17,368 nt of DNA from CAYSRC01 sp964433495 (GCA_964433495.1 CAYSRC010000047.1:1-17368), one strand, 5' to 3'. Numbered from the stretch's first letter, positions 1 to 10,847 are shown. Notes: generated by a model not told the origin, from the sequence alone. A program made the numbers and translations.

Positions 1-120
1 GCGCAGGAGCGCAAACATCCGCCCACTCCGCCGCTCGTCCTCCCCCTTCAATGTCGTTCGACATTAAAGGGAACCCGAAGCTACGCTGACGGCTTCCCCC
101 ACGGGGGAAGCTTAAGGGCG

Positions 121-170
121 ACAATCCCTCAGTCAGCTAACGCCGACAGCTCCCTTTACACAAGGGGGCC
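121..170 (+). repeat. Interspersed ACAATCCCTCAGTC-type repeat, left copy
   Basis: The copy begins ACAATCCCTCAGTC, passes through an imperfect GTC...GAC stem, and ends in CTCCCTTTACACAAGGGGGCC, an imperfect hairpin. A reverse-oriented relative lies at 16735-16788, sharing ACAATCCCT, GTC and TTTACACAAGGG in the same order. From memory, this pattern resembles an interspersed repeat that is frequent in Oscillospirales-like Clostridia. That link is recollection, not a search result. No transposase is nearby, so it would be a non-autonomous element or a structural repeat. Confidence 0.65.
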
Positions 171-245
171 CTAAGGGATACCCCCCGCGCCCTCAGGACA
201 AGCGGGAGCTTTAGGGCTCACCGAGAGCCGCAAGGGCAAGAGGCC

Positions 246-302
246 GCAATCCCGCAGTCGACGACGCCGACGGCGCTCAAATACTCCCGCGAGGCGGTCA
301 AC
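246..302 (+). repeat. Composite stem-loop repeat, left copy
   Basis: This segment aligns end to end with 16858-16913 in the same orientation. Both contain AATCCC-x-CAGTCG, a GAC segment, a CTC-rich arm, the loop ATAYTCCC, the arm GCGAG and a terminal GGTC-AAC. Here the loop is at 281-288 and the right arm GCGAG at 289-293. The left arm has two mismatches, so only CTC (276-278) pairs with GAG (291-293). The right-hand copy has an intact CTCGC/GCGAG stem, so this copy looks partly decayed. Confidence 0.65.
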
Positions 303-318
303 GCTCGCGTTGTGACAA

Positions 319-357
319 AAAGCCTGCCCGCAGTCAAGGAGACTGCGGGCAGGCTTT
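319..357 (-). terminator. Intrinsic terminator of cysS
   Basis: A perfect 17-bp stem (319-335 with 341-357) encloses a 5-nt loop. Read on the minus strand, the stem is followed by TTTTT (complement of 317-321), the classic rho-independent layout. It lies about 115 nt past the cysS stop and closes the pgsA-cysS transcription unit. On the plus strand the T-run is short and broken by a G, so termination of minus-strand transcription is the better reading. Confidence 0.88.
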
Positions 358-471
358 GTTATATAAAGCATTTATTATCATCTGTCCGGCCCTATCGGGC
401 CCAAACGCGTGCGGCGACGGGGGGTAAAACGCGCGGCGCGCAGGGCCGCGCGGACGCGGCGCGGCGTCACG

Positions 472-1851
<1,380 letters not shown>

Positions 1852-1866
1852 AAGTAACCTCTGTTT

Positions 1867-2433
1867 TTATTTGAATGTGTTGATCAAGCTCTTGTTCTGC
1901 ACGACGTACACGCCGCCCGACACCGCGGTGAACGCCGCCACAGCCCATATCGCCGCGCTCGACCACGCCGCGAGGGCGTCCGCCGCCAAAACGCCGTCCG
2001 CCGCAAGCTGCGCCGCGATGAGGACGCCGATAATCACCACCATCTGAAGCGCGGTCTTGACCTTGCCCCACCAGTTGGCGGCGATGACCTTGCCGTCCGA
2101 CGTCGCCGCAATCATGCGGATGCCCGAGACCATGAGGTCGCGCGCGATGACGATGATCACTGCGACGGGGCTCGCAAGGCCGAGGCTGACAAAGGCGACG
2201 AGCGCGCTTATCACCAGCACCTTGTCGGCGAGCGGGTCCAAAAACTTGCCGAAGCTGGTGACAAGCCCCCTCGCCCGCGCTATCCTGCCGTCCAAAAAGT
2301 CGGTGAAGGAGGCGACGGCAAAGACGATGCAGGCGGCGCCGCAGCCGAACGGGATGCCGGGCGCCAGCAAAAGAACCAGAAACACCGGCACGAGCAGGGT
2401 CCTGAGTATCGTCAGTTTATTGGGCAGATTCAT
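1867..2433 (-). CDS. pgsA: CDP-diacylglycerol--glycerol-3-phosphate 3-phosphatidyltransferase
   Basis: This membrane enzyme makes phosphatidylglycerol phosphate from CDP-diacylglycerol and glycerol-3-phosphate, the committed step to phosphatidylglycerol. The 188 residues are a typical length. The CDP-alcohol phosphatidyltransferase signature is complete: D45, D48-G49, A52-R53, G62, D66 and D70 with canonical spacing. Several hydrophobic segments (about 8-28, 30-46, 72-95, 125-145 and 155-178) fit a multi-pass protein. The start MNLPNKLTILR is typical of the family, and GGAGG lies about 8 nt upstream of the ATG. Its own sigma-A promoter sits just upstream (2466-2494). A related CDP-alcohol transferase is possible, but the N-terminus favours pgsA. 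Confidence 0.95.
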   Translation of the reverse strand: MNLPNKLTILRTLLVPVFLVLLLAPGIPFGCGAACIVFAVASFTDFLDGRIARARGLVTSFGKFLDPLADKVLVISALVAFVSLGLASPVAVIIVIARDLMVSGIRMIAATSDGKVIAANWWGKVKTALQMVVIIGVLIAAQLAADGVLAADALAAWSSAAIWAVAAFTAVSGGVYVVQNKSLINTFK

Positions 2434-2465
2434 CTTTCAACCTCCGAACTAAGCCGTTTGTTGTC

Positions 2466-2494
2466 ATTTTAAACCGTTATCCGCGTTTAGTCAA
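2466..2494 (-). promoter_or_regulatory. Sigma-A promoter for pgsA-cysS
   Basis: On the minus strand, TTGACT (2489-2494) is separated by exactly 17 bp from TAAAAT (2466-2471), a close match to the vegetative consensus. The predicted start is near 2459, giving a short leader of about 26 nt before the pgsA ribosome binding site and ATG. This makes pgsA-cysS a separate transcription unit from the GNAT gene upstream. Confidence 0.8.
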
Positions 2495-2823
2495 CAAGGA
2501 CGGGCCCCGCGGAATGTCCAAAGGCAGAGTGAAAAGAAGTAGAAGAGAGAAAAGCATACAGCAGGCCCCGGACGGCAGGGTCGACAGCGTTCCTTAAATC
2601 TTCATTTTTACGCTCCCGTGCCCCGCGGCGAGATCGGCTTTGCGCCGCCGTATCGGCGGCGGCAAGCGGGCTGCGGACATCGTTGTCGATGCAAGCAATC
2701 GGTTTTGCGCCGCCCCGGCGGCATCGGTCGTCTTCTTTCCCTGCATTCATCTTATCGGGCACAGCTCCGGCCACGCGGGGGACATAGGCGGCATCGGGCG
2801 TCTTGTTCACCCACACACCGCCG
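2495..2823. other. Intergenic stretch with two related GC-rich hairpins
   Basis: No convincing gene is visible between the acetyltransferase stop and the pgsA promoter. Two related segments lie 65 bp apart. Each starts ATCGG-Y-TTTGCGCCGCC (at 2633 and 2698) and folds into a GCCGCC/GGCGGC hairpin (2644-2660 and about 2709-2722). Neither hairpin is followed by a T-run on the minus strand, so neither is a standard intrinsic terminator. An open minus-strand frame crosses the region but starts inside the acetyltransferase gene in another frame and shows no family features. Confidence 0.55.
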
Positions 2824-3684
2824 TCACAGGATAAAGCAGTTGTCCTCCTGTAAAACCGCAAAGCCGGTGTCGAGGTAGAGCCCCAGCGCGCCGCGGTTGT
2901 CGGCGTCCACCACCAGCTCAAGGCGCTCGGCGCCGAGTTCCCCGAACGCCTGCGCGGCCAAACGGCACAGAATGGCCCTGCCGCAGCCGCGCCGCCTTGC
3001 GTCCTCGCGGACGCCCACCATCTCCGCCGCGGGGGTTTTGCCGGTCTTGAGCACGCCGTAGGCCGCAAGCCCCTTTTCGTCCGCAATGACATAGACAGAG
3101 CGGGTTTTCCCCAAATCCGCGAGGATGTCCCGTCCCGAGGCGTACACCCCGGGGAAAATGCTGTCGTGCAGCGTGCAGAACGCGTCCCGCTCGCCCTCCT
3201 CAAGGGGACGGGGCACGGCCGCGAGGGCGCGGGGCTCGCGCAGGTCGCGCCGCTCGAGCCGCATGATGTACTCGTTGACCTGCCGCCGCGCCCCTGCGCG
3301 CTGCAAAAAATCGCGGCAGTCCGCGTTTTCGGCGGGGAAGAAAAATGTCAGCTGCATCCCCTGCCCCAGCCGTTCGCGGGCGGCCGAAACCAGCGCCCGC
3401 GCGACAGCGTCATAAGCCTCCCCCTTCGCGTCCACCAGCAGCGAGCAGTCGGCGTTGCCCTTCTCGACGTCGGGGAAGCAGCTCACAAGGCCTTTGGGCT
3501 TGTCACCCGCCCAAACGGCAAAGCCGCAGTCGGCGGTCTGCCTGAAGTCGCGCAGGATGTCCCCCGCCTCGGCACAGCAGAAGGTCGAGCCCGTCTCGCG
3601 GCGGGCGTTGAGCCTTTGCGCAAAGAGCGCAAGGGTCTCGAGATCCCTCTCCGAAAACGGCAAAACATTCAATTTCACAGTCAA
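2824..3684 (-). CDS. Tandem-domain GNAT family N-acetyltransferase
   Basis: This is probably an acetyl-CoA-dependent N-acetyltransferase of unknown substrate. The C-terminal half is a clear GNAT domain. Motif A is VGVREDARRRGCGRAIL (residues 223-239), carrying the RRGCGR acetyl-CoA pyrophosphate loop, and the motif B region DADNRGALGLY (260-270) is followed by DTGF. The N-terminal half (about 1-145) looks like a second, degenerate GNAT fold, so the 286-residue protein fits two-domain members. The start is TTG at 3684, four bases after AGAGGG; an in-frame GTG two codons later (3678) is an alternative. It begins 31 nt after the DUF4132 gene stop and is probably cotranscribed with it. Catalytic and substrate residues cannot be assigned from sequence alone. 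Confidence 0.88.
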   Translation of the reverse strand: MTVKLNVLPFSERDLETLALFAQRLNARRETGSTFCCAEAGDILRDFRQTADCGFAVWAGDKPKGLVSCFPDVEKGNADCSLLVDAKGEAYDAVARALVSAARERLGQGMQLTFFFPAENADCRDFLQRAGARRQVNEYIMRLERRDLREPRALAAVPRPLEEGERDAFCTLHDSIFPGVYASGRDILADLGKTRSVYVIADEKGLAAYGVLKTGKTPAAEMVGVREDARRRGCGRAILCRLAAQAFGELGAERLELVVDADNRGALGLYLDTGFAVLQEDNCFIL

Positions 3685-3715
3685 TCAGCCCTCTTTCTCA
3701 ATATTTGTCGCGCGG

Positions 3716-6700
3716 TCAGACCGTCCTTTGCAGCCTCCGAGGCTTTTCGATTTTGACGCCGTTTTCATATCTGACAAAGACGGGGGTGAAATATTCGATT
3801 TTTTCCCATTCCTCGTCCACAGTCAGATAGCCGCACGTCGCCTGCTCGACGTCGTTCATCACCTCGCTGAAAAACCTCTTCGGCACATCGCCGAGAAACA
3901 TCACGGTTTCTTCGACCGCTTCGACCGTATAGTCCGTTTTTTCGCTGAACTCGGACGCGTCAAAAAACACCACGTTGCGCACGACCGTCTCGACGTCCGC
4001 CGCGTCGGCCGTCATGCCCTCAAACTCAAGCCTTGCGCCGAGCTTTGACTCGCCGTCCGTTTTGTACATGTCGTAATAGCACCCGCCGTCAAGCACTTCG
4101 CCGATGAACCATCCCCTTTTGCGAAGCGCGGGCCCGAGCGAAGCCGTCCTGACCACCCTGCCGCCGAAGACTTTGCTCGCATACTCTTTTTTCTCGTCCT
4201 CGCTGACCCTGACGACCTTTCGGGCAAGCTGGGCGACGGGCTGCGTCACGCCCTGCCTCTCAAACGCTTTCAAAAGCATGCCCGCGGTGTTTCCCTCAAG
4301 CTCGACGGGATGGACGAGCCCGACGCGGGCGTCGTCCCCGAGCGCCGCCGCCGAGCCGAGCATGTCGACAAAGCCGACGCCCTCGCGGTAGAGCAGCAGC
4401 TCGTCCGGGTTCCCGTCCCGGTAAACGCCCCAAACGAGCCCCTTTGCAAGAACGCGCGCGAAGATATTTCCGCCGAGCAGGCGGCACAGCCTGTCAAAAC
4501 GTTTTGTTTTGCCCGATTCGATCATCTCTTCAAAACGCCGCTTCTGCATGTCGGCAAACCCGCGGACGCGCTTGACAAACCCGTGCAGCGGCGCGCACGC
4601 ATCCTGCAAAGCGCCGCCGTCCGCCCCGTCTTCGGCAATTGAAACCGCTCTGCCCGCGCCGTCGGTTATCTCGACCTCAAGCCCGTCTGTAAGCGCCGCC
4701 TCGTACACGCGGCCCGCAATCTCGAACCGCCTGACCCCCCGCTCGTCAAAGCCGAAATCGGGCAAAATGCCGTCGGCGAGCTCGTCGACCGTCATGCCCC
4801 GCCGCTCCGCAATGCGTCCGACCGTGTCGCGCGCCACCCTGCGAAGCTGCCTGAAGCGCGATTTTCTCGAGATATCGTAAACGAACATCAGCCCGCTCGG
4901 ATCCCGGCTCAGCGCAAGCGCATCGACAGCCGCGCACGCGAGCGCGCCGCGCGCGCAAAGAGGCCACGAGAGCGTGCGCTCTTTGACGGTGTCAAGCGAC
5001 CTATCGCCGCCGAAAACGCAGGCAAACAGCAGAACCCACCTTCGCTTGTACGGCGCGCCGCCCGACAGCCAGACCTCGAGCACCCGGTCGGCGTATTCGG
5101 CAAGCTGCTCGGCTTTTATCGCCCCCGCAAGCCGTTCGGCCGCGGGGAGCGCGCCCTTTTCCCTACAGCACAGCATCAGGGCGGCGAGAATCTCTCTGCT
5201 CTCGTCTCGGCCGCCGTCCGCGCCCGCCGCCTTGAGCGCCCACAGGACCGAGTCGCCCCCGCCGTACGAGAGTATGAGCTTTGCCAAATCCCGGGGCGCG
5301 GCCTCGCTGTCGACCCGGGCGGCTATCCTTCGGCAGAGCGCCGCCAGGTCGTCTCTCGCCTTTTTTTCACACTCGGCTTTGAGCGCGCGTTCGACGGCCT
5401 GCCTGTTTCTCTCAAGCAAACAGGGGTCTTCGCCGTCCATCGCCTCAAAGAGGGACGCCGCAAGTCTCCTCTTTTTCCCGTCGGGGTCGCGCAGCAGCCT
5501 GAGCGCCTCTTTTTCACCCTCCTCGGGGCGGGCTGCAAAAAGCCGCGCCGCGGGCTCGCGAACATCCTCATAGAGGTCGACCATCTCCGAAAGCCCTGCG
5601 AACATACCGTGCCTCGCAAGGTATTCGGCGGTGCGCAGGCGGGTAAACCCGGTGCAGTCTTTGGGTGGCAGACCTATCTTCTCCGCGGGCCTTGCGTCGA
5701 GCCATTGATCGGCCCGGCGCTCGACAATCCTTTTCACATAGTTGCTCGAGAGGCAACTGTGCGCCCTCTCAAGCAGGTCGACACAGAGCATTTCGGGACA
5801 GCCCGAACGGGCGGCGTTGTCGAGAAGCTTTAGGGTGTCGGCCTCTGTCACCGCCACCTCGCCGATGATTGACGCCATCATGTAGTAGGGATTAAAATAG
5901 CGGGCGACGACGCAGGCCCTCGCATAGAACGGGTCGGGCCCGTACTTTTTGCCGTATTCGCCTATCCTGCCGGTGTTGAACCCTGTCATGCCCGCCTTTA
6001 CCCTGTGCCTTATCGGCAGCAAGGGCTCCAACCCGCCGTCCCCGGAGATATAGTCTAAAATCAATGTTCTTGCGCCTGAGTCCAAGCGCCTGCACGCCGA
6101 CTCGATCACTTCGGAAACATTCAGGCGAGCCTCAAGACAGAGGTTCTTTTCAAGGGTGTGAAGACAGGCTCGTTCAGGCCCGACGGGCGCGCCGCTTTGG
6201 GCGGGGTCGCCCGACTTCCCGCCCGACTCGCCGCCGGGGCCGTCAAGGTCGCGCAAAAGCCCCGGCTTTTGCATTCGGTTAAAGGCAAGGCCCTTTTCAC
6301 ACTCAAGCCTGACAAAATCGGCGTTTTTGGCGTCGACGGCGACGACGCCGTCGTCGATCGCGCGCTTTACGATATGCGGGTAATCCATCAGAAACATCCT
6401 GTAGTTTCTTTGTGAGAGCCCGTCGAAAAGCTCGCGGATATGCCGTTTGAACGCCTCCGTTTCATACAGTTCGTCGATTTCTCCGTTTATCAACTCCGCT
6501 TTTGAAAAAAACGGAAAGCAGGCGAGCAGGACGTTGGGCTCGTACTCAAAGCACAGCCTGAACGCCGCCTCAAGCCCGCACGAGCCCGAGCGCCGGTGCG
6601 CCGCAAGGCACAGCGCGCCGGCCAAGCCGACCGGGAAGCCCGGGCGGTATCCCTCCTCGACATCAAAATCGCAGTCGCCCGAAACGACCTGTCGGGCGAG

Positions 6701-7588
6701 TGCGACGCGCTCGTCGACACTCTTTTCTCCGAACAGCTGCGGGATCAGACAGGCAAACGATTTTACGGCGCAGCCGACGACCTGTTTCATTGACCCGCCG
6801 TCGCGGTCTCTGCCGCTTTTGATTATCCAAAGGCAGCTTGTGAAGAACCGCGACGGCGTTCCCTCGATGTCGGACAGGTCGTTCAGCCTGTCAATTTCAT
6901 AAAACGACTTTTCTGCGTAGGAGGTATAGAGCCTGCTCATGCCCATGATCGAGGACGCGCGAAGCAGGTGCTCGCTGCGCGCGTCCAAAAAAGACGAGGG
7001 GTCAAGCCCGCCCAGCATTCTGTAGACCGCGTCCTGCATCCGCAGCGGCATCGCGGGGATGACCCACCCCGTGAACCAGCCGCCGAAGATTGCGCAGAAT
7101 GCCCTCACGGCCCGCTTTGCGGTCTCTTTTCGCATCAAAAGCCCGACAAGCTCGGCGTCAAGCGCGCAAAGCCGGTCGCCGTCGAACGATCGGGGATCCT
7201 GCCTGCTGAAGCTGTTGACAAAGCGGTCGTCCCCGTCCGTCTGCGAGTCAAAATACCGCATCATAAGCGCGGCGTTCTCGGGGGCAAGCCCGGCGTTCAC
7301 CAGGCGCTCGATCAGGCCGATGTCCTCGCTCCAAAGCATCTGTCCCCGTCCCCTTTCGCAGTCGGCGTTCTCGGCAGGCCCGAAAGGAATGCTTTCGGCC
7401 CTGCCGAAAAACGCGCCGAAATCCTTTGTCCGCATTTTTATCAAAAAGCCCGCAAGCGCGCGTCCTTTCGGCAAACCGCCCGCTTTATAAAACTCCCGTT
7501 CGAAAACATCGTCCGCCGAAAAAGCCGCGCCCTGCCAAACGCCGAAGGCGAAGGACAGCCCGCATCGGCAAAGACGCCTGTCGGACAC
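3716..7588 (-). CDS. Large DUF4132 (MolR-like) domain protein, function unknown
   Basis: This 1290-residue protein is very likely cytoplasmic: there is no signal peptide or clear membrane segment. Residues about 940-1170 resemble the DUF4132 region of MolR-like proteins: DFGFDERG, then a helical FADMQKRRFEEMIESG segment, then GLVWGVYRDG near 1050 and GLVHPVEL near 1092. The middle (about 500-930) is rich in Leu/Ala/Arg helices and may form HEAT-like repeats. A Gly/Ser/Pro-rich linker (about 448-468) separates it from the N-terminal third. The GTG start at 7588 is uncertain because no good ribosome binding site precedes it; the first in-frame ATG is at residue 52 (7435). It lies 143 bp after rimO and 31 nt before the acetyltransferase gene. 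The family's biochemical role is not established. Confidence 0.8.
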   Translation of the reverse strand: MSDRRLCRCGLSFAFGVWQGAAFSADDVFEREFYKAGGLPKGRALAGFLIKMRTKDFGAFFGRAESIPFGPAENADCERGRGQMLWSEDIGLIERLVNAGLAPENAALMMRYFDSQTDGDDRFVNSFSRQDPRSFDGDRLCALDAELVGLLMRKETAKRAVRAFCAIFGGWFTGWVIPAMPLRMQDAVYRMLGGLDPSSFLDARSEHLLRASSIMGMSRLYTSYAEKSFYEIDRLNDLSDIEGTPSRFFTSCLWIIKSGRDRDGGSMKQVVGCAVKSFACLIPQLFGEKSVDERVALARQVVSGDCDFDVEEGYRPGFPVGLAGALCLAAHRRSGSCGLEAAFRLCFEYEPNVLLACFPFFSKAELINGEIDELYETEAFKRHIRELFDGLSQRNYRMFLMDYPHIVKRAIDDGVVAVDAKNADFVRLECEKGLAFNRMQKPGLLRDLDGPGGESGGKSGDPAQSGAPVGPERACLHTLEKNLCLEARLNVSEVIESACRRLDSGARTLILDYISGDGGLEPLLPIRHRVKAGMTGFNTGRIGEYGKKYGPDPFYARACVVARYFNPYYMMASIIGEVAVTEADTLKLLDNAARSGCPEMLCVDLLERAHSCLSSNYVKRIVERRADQWLDARPAEKIGLPPKDCTGFTRLRTAEYLARHGMFAGLSEMVDLYEDVREPAARLFAARPEEGEKEALRLLRDPDGKKRRLAASLFEAMDGEDPCLLERNRQAVERALKAECEKKARDDLAALCRRIAARVDSEAAPRDLAKLILSYGGGDSVLWALKAAGADGGRDESREILAALMLCCREKGALPAAERLAGAIKAEQLAEYADRVLEVWLSGGAPYKRRWVLLFACVFGGDRSLDTVKERTLSWPLCARGALACAAVDALALSRDPSGLMFVYDISRKSRFRQLRRVARDTVGRIAERRGMTVDELADGILPDFGFDERGVRRFEIAGRVYEAALTDGLEVEITDGAGRAVSIAEDGADGGALQDACAPLHGFVKRVRGFADMQKRRFEEMIESGKTKRFDRLCRLLGGNIFARVLAKGLVWGVYRDGNPDELLLYREGVGFVDMLGSAAALGDDARVGLVHPVELEGNTAGMLLKAFERQGVTQPVAQLARKVVRVSEDEKKEYASKVFGGRVVRTASLGPALRKRGWFIGEVLDGGCYYDMYKTDGESKLGARLEFEGMTADAADVETVVRNVVFFDASEFSEKTDYTVEAVEETVMFLGDVPKRFFSEVMNDVEQATCGYLTVDEEWEKIEYFTPVFVRYENGVKIEKPRRLQRTV

Positions 7589-7731
7589 AAGCCGCGTGAA
7601 GCGCGCGGCAGCCCGACGGGCCTAAACTCTTCGGGTGCGGCGGCGCGGACCGCGGAACGAGACGGACGACCCCAACGCAAGGCGGGCGCCGTCAACCGAG
7701 AAATCGGCGTGCGGCGAGATCCCCAAAAAAA

Positions 7732-9054
7732 TCACACAAGCTCGGCCGTGACGTCCGCTCCGTCGGCCGAGACGATCCGCACGCGGTAGACCTCGCCCGG
7801 GATGAGGTCGCACCCGAGCGGCAGCCAAACGCAGCCGTCCACGTCGGGCGCGTCGGCGTCGCCGCGGCAGGCGAACATCCCCGCCTCCTCGTCAAAGCCG
7901 TCGCAGATGACCTCGCACACACTGCCGACGAGCTCGCGCTGACGCGCGTCCATGATCTCGCTTTGCAGCAGCTTAAACTGCTCGCTTCGCTCGTGCTTTA
8001 TCTCGTCGTCCACCTGACCGGGCAGACGCGCGGCGGGGGTGCCGTCCTCGGGCGAAAATTCGAAGCAGCCGGCGCGCTCGAGCCGCGCCTCCTTTAAAAA
8101 GGCGCACAGCTCCTCAAACTGCTCGTCCGTCTCGCCCGGGAAGCCCACGATGAAGGTCGAGCGCAGGGTGACGCCCTGTATCCTGCCGCGCAGCCGCTCA
8201 ATCAGCGCGCGAAGCTCGGCCCCGCCGCCCCTTCTGCCCATGCGCCTGAGCACGGCGTCGCACGCGTGCTGCATCGGTATATCGAGATAGTTCGCTATCT
8301 TTTCGTTTTGGGCGATGACCTCGATGAGCTCGTCGGTTATCCGCTCGGGGTAGGCGTAGAGGATGCGCACCCGCCACAGCCCGTCTATCCCGCACAGCCG
8401 GCGCAGCAGCCCCGCGAGGCTCTCGCCCCCGCCGAGGTCAATGCCGTAGGAGGTGGTGTCCTGCGCGATCAGGATGAGCTCGCGAACGCCGCCGTCAACC
8501 AGCCGCCGCGCCTCGTCGACCACCTCCCGCGCGGGGCGCGAGCGGTAGCGCCCGCGAATCGACGGGATGGTGCAGTAGGTGCAGCGGTTGGAGCAGCCCT
8601 CGGCGATCTTGAGATAGGCGTAGTGCTGCGGGGTCGACAGAAGGCGCTCGCCCGACAGGCACAGGCCCTCGGGCTCGAAGCCGCCGCAAAACCGCTCGCC
8701 CGCAAGCGCCCCGTTCACGATGCCGACGATATCGGCGTCGGCCGAAAGGCCCGCGACCGCGTCCACCTCGGGCAGCAGCCGCGCGACCTCCTCCCGGTTG
8801 CGCTGCGCAAGACAGCCCGTCACGACCACCGCGCGCAGCGCGCCCGCCTTTTTGAGCTCGGCCATGTCGAGGATGCAGTCGATCGCCTCGCGCTGGGCGT
8901 CCGCGATAAACCCGCAGGTGTTGACAACCGCGCAGTCGGCGTCTGCAATGTCGTCGACGATGCGGTGTCCCGCCGCCGCGAGCTTTGCCGACATAATCTC
9001 GGCGTCGACGCGGTTTTTGTCGCACCCGAGCGAAATAAAGTAGATGCCCGCCAT
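7732..9054 (-). CDS. rimO: Ribosomal protein S12 methylthiotransferase RimO
   Basis: RimO is a radical SAM enzyme that adds a methylthio group to a conserved aspartate of ribosomal protein S12. The 440 residues show the full methylthiotransferase layout. The N-terminal UPF0004 domain has cluster cysteines C11 (SLGCDKNRVD), C47 (NTCGFI) and C81 (TGCLAQR). The radical SAM motif is CSNRCTYC (C154, C158, C161), and a C-terminal TRAM domain covers about 375-440. SLGCDKN and GCSNRCTYCTIPSIRG point to RimO rather than the tRNA enzymes MiaB or MtaB. Its ATG shares one base with the recX stop (TGATG), indicating translational coupling in a recA-recX-rimO operon. Confidence 0.96.
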   Translation of the reverse strand: MAGIYFISLGCDKNRVDAEIMSAKLAAAGHRIVDDIADADCAVVNTCGFIADAQREAIDCILDMAELKKAGALRAVVVTGCLAQRNREEVARLLPEVDAVAGLSADADIVGIVNGALAGERFCGGFEPEGLCLSGERLLSTPQHYAYLKIAEGCSNRCTYCTIPSIRGRYRSRPAREVVDEARRLVDGGVRELILIAQDTTSYGIDLGGGESLAGLLRRLCGIDGLWRVRILYAYPERITDELIEVIAQNEKIANYLDIPMQHACDAVLRRMGRRGGGAELRALIERLRGRIQGVTLRSTFIVGFPGETDEQFEELCAFLKEARLERAGCFEFSPEDGTPAARLPGQVDDEIKHERSEQFKLLQSEIMDARQRELVGSVCEVICDGFDEEAGMFACRGDADAPDVDGCVWLPLGCDLIPGEVYRVRIVSADGADVTAELV

Positions 9055-9683
9055 CAGTATTCCTCCGTTTCGCCTCCGTCAACAAATTCGCCCAGCGCCG
9101 CCCTTATGTCGGCGGGCGAAAAGCCCCTTCGCGCAAGCGCGGCAAAGGTGAGGCGGTAGCCGCCCTCCCCCGCGAGCCTGCGAAGGTACTTCTTTTGCAC
9201 GAGCTCGCGCAGGATTTCGAGGTCGGTCCGCTCGAGGCCCGACACCGCCTGCTCGGCCGTCTCCTTTTCGACGCCCTTTTCGCCGAGCTTGGCCCTTATC
9301 GCGCGCACGCTCATGCCCCGCGCCGAAAGCTCCTCGGCGTACCGCCGCGCGAACGCGCCGTCGTCCACAAGCCCCAGCTCGCACACCCGCTCGACCGCGA
9401 GCTCGCTCGTGTGCTCGTCAAAGGTTCTGCGCAGCTTTTTGACAAGCTCGCTGCGCGCGTGATCCCGCATGCCCAAAAGCTCGAGCGCCTTGTTCTTCGC
9501 GCGCTGATAGTCGCTTGCGGCGCGCACGAGGTTCAGCTCCTCCCCGTCGAGCACCGAGCCCTTTTTGAGCCCGTGGCGCAGCAGGGTCTCCTCGTCCACC
9601 GAGAACAAAAAGCCCTCGCTGCAAAAAAGGGCGTATCTGCCCTTTTTTGTCGTCTTGATTTCGGTTATCTCGGTCGCCGCCAT
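9054..9683 (-). CDS. recX: Regulatory protein RecX
   Basis: RecX binds RecA filaments and modulates recombinase and coprotease activity. The 209 residues are a normal length for Gram-positive RecX. The family pattern is clear: ALELLGMRDHARSELVKKL (about 66-84) matches the first three-helix repeat, and VCELGLVDDGAFARRYAEEL (about 99-118) matches the second. MSVRAIRAKLGEKGVEKE and a further repeat follow. The N-terminal extension with KKGRYALFCSEGFLFSVDEE (about 13-32) is usual in Firmicutes. It starts 6 nt after the recA stop and overlaps rimO by 1 nt, so it is almost certainly expressed with recA. Confidence 0.94.
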   Translation of the reverse strand: MAATEITEIKTTKKGRYALFCSEGFLFSVDEETLLRHGLKKGSVLDGEELNLVRAASDYQRAKNKALELLGMRDHARSELVKKLRRTFDEHTSELAVERVCELGLVDDGAFARRYAEELSARGMSVRAIRAKLGEKGVEKETAEQAVSGLERTDLEILRELVQKKYLRRLAGEGGYRLTFAALARRGFSPADIRAALGEFVDGGETEEY

Positions 9684-9689
9684 GCCCGC

Positions 9690-10796
<1,107 letters not shown>

Positions 10797-10847
10797 ACTT
10801 TTTATCTCCTTAAAACAGGGCGCACCCTGGCTTTTGACCCTTTGATT

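Larger units (their letters stand above)
1..318. repeat. Repeat-rich intergenic stretch, no gene
   Basis: No credible coding region is visible. The stretch is a string of short hairpins. One at 44-72 is nearly perfect, with core ATGTCG-TT-CGACAT. One at 93-110 is CTTCCCCC-AC-GGGGGAAG. Looser ones lie at 149-170 and 184-209. Three of them end in a similar tail (CTTAAGGG at 111-118, CTAAGGG at 171-177, CTTTAGGG at 209-216), which suggests degenerate tandem copies of one element. Position 121 starts an ACAATCCCTCAGTC repeat, and 246-302 matches a composite element near the right end of the window. Confidence 0.7.

Noticed and set aside
2487..3203. Minus-strand open frame overlapping the end of the acetyltransferase gene
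   Set aside because: It shares DNA with the GNAT gene in another frame, has a compositionally odd Arg/Ser/Thr-rich N-terminus, and no family signature.
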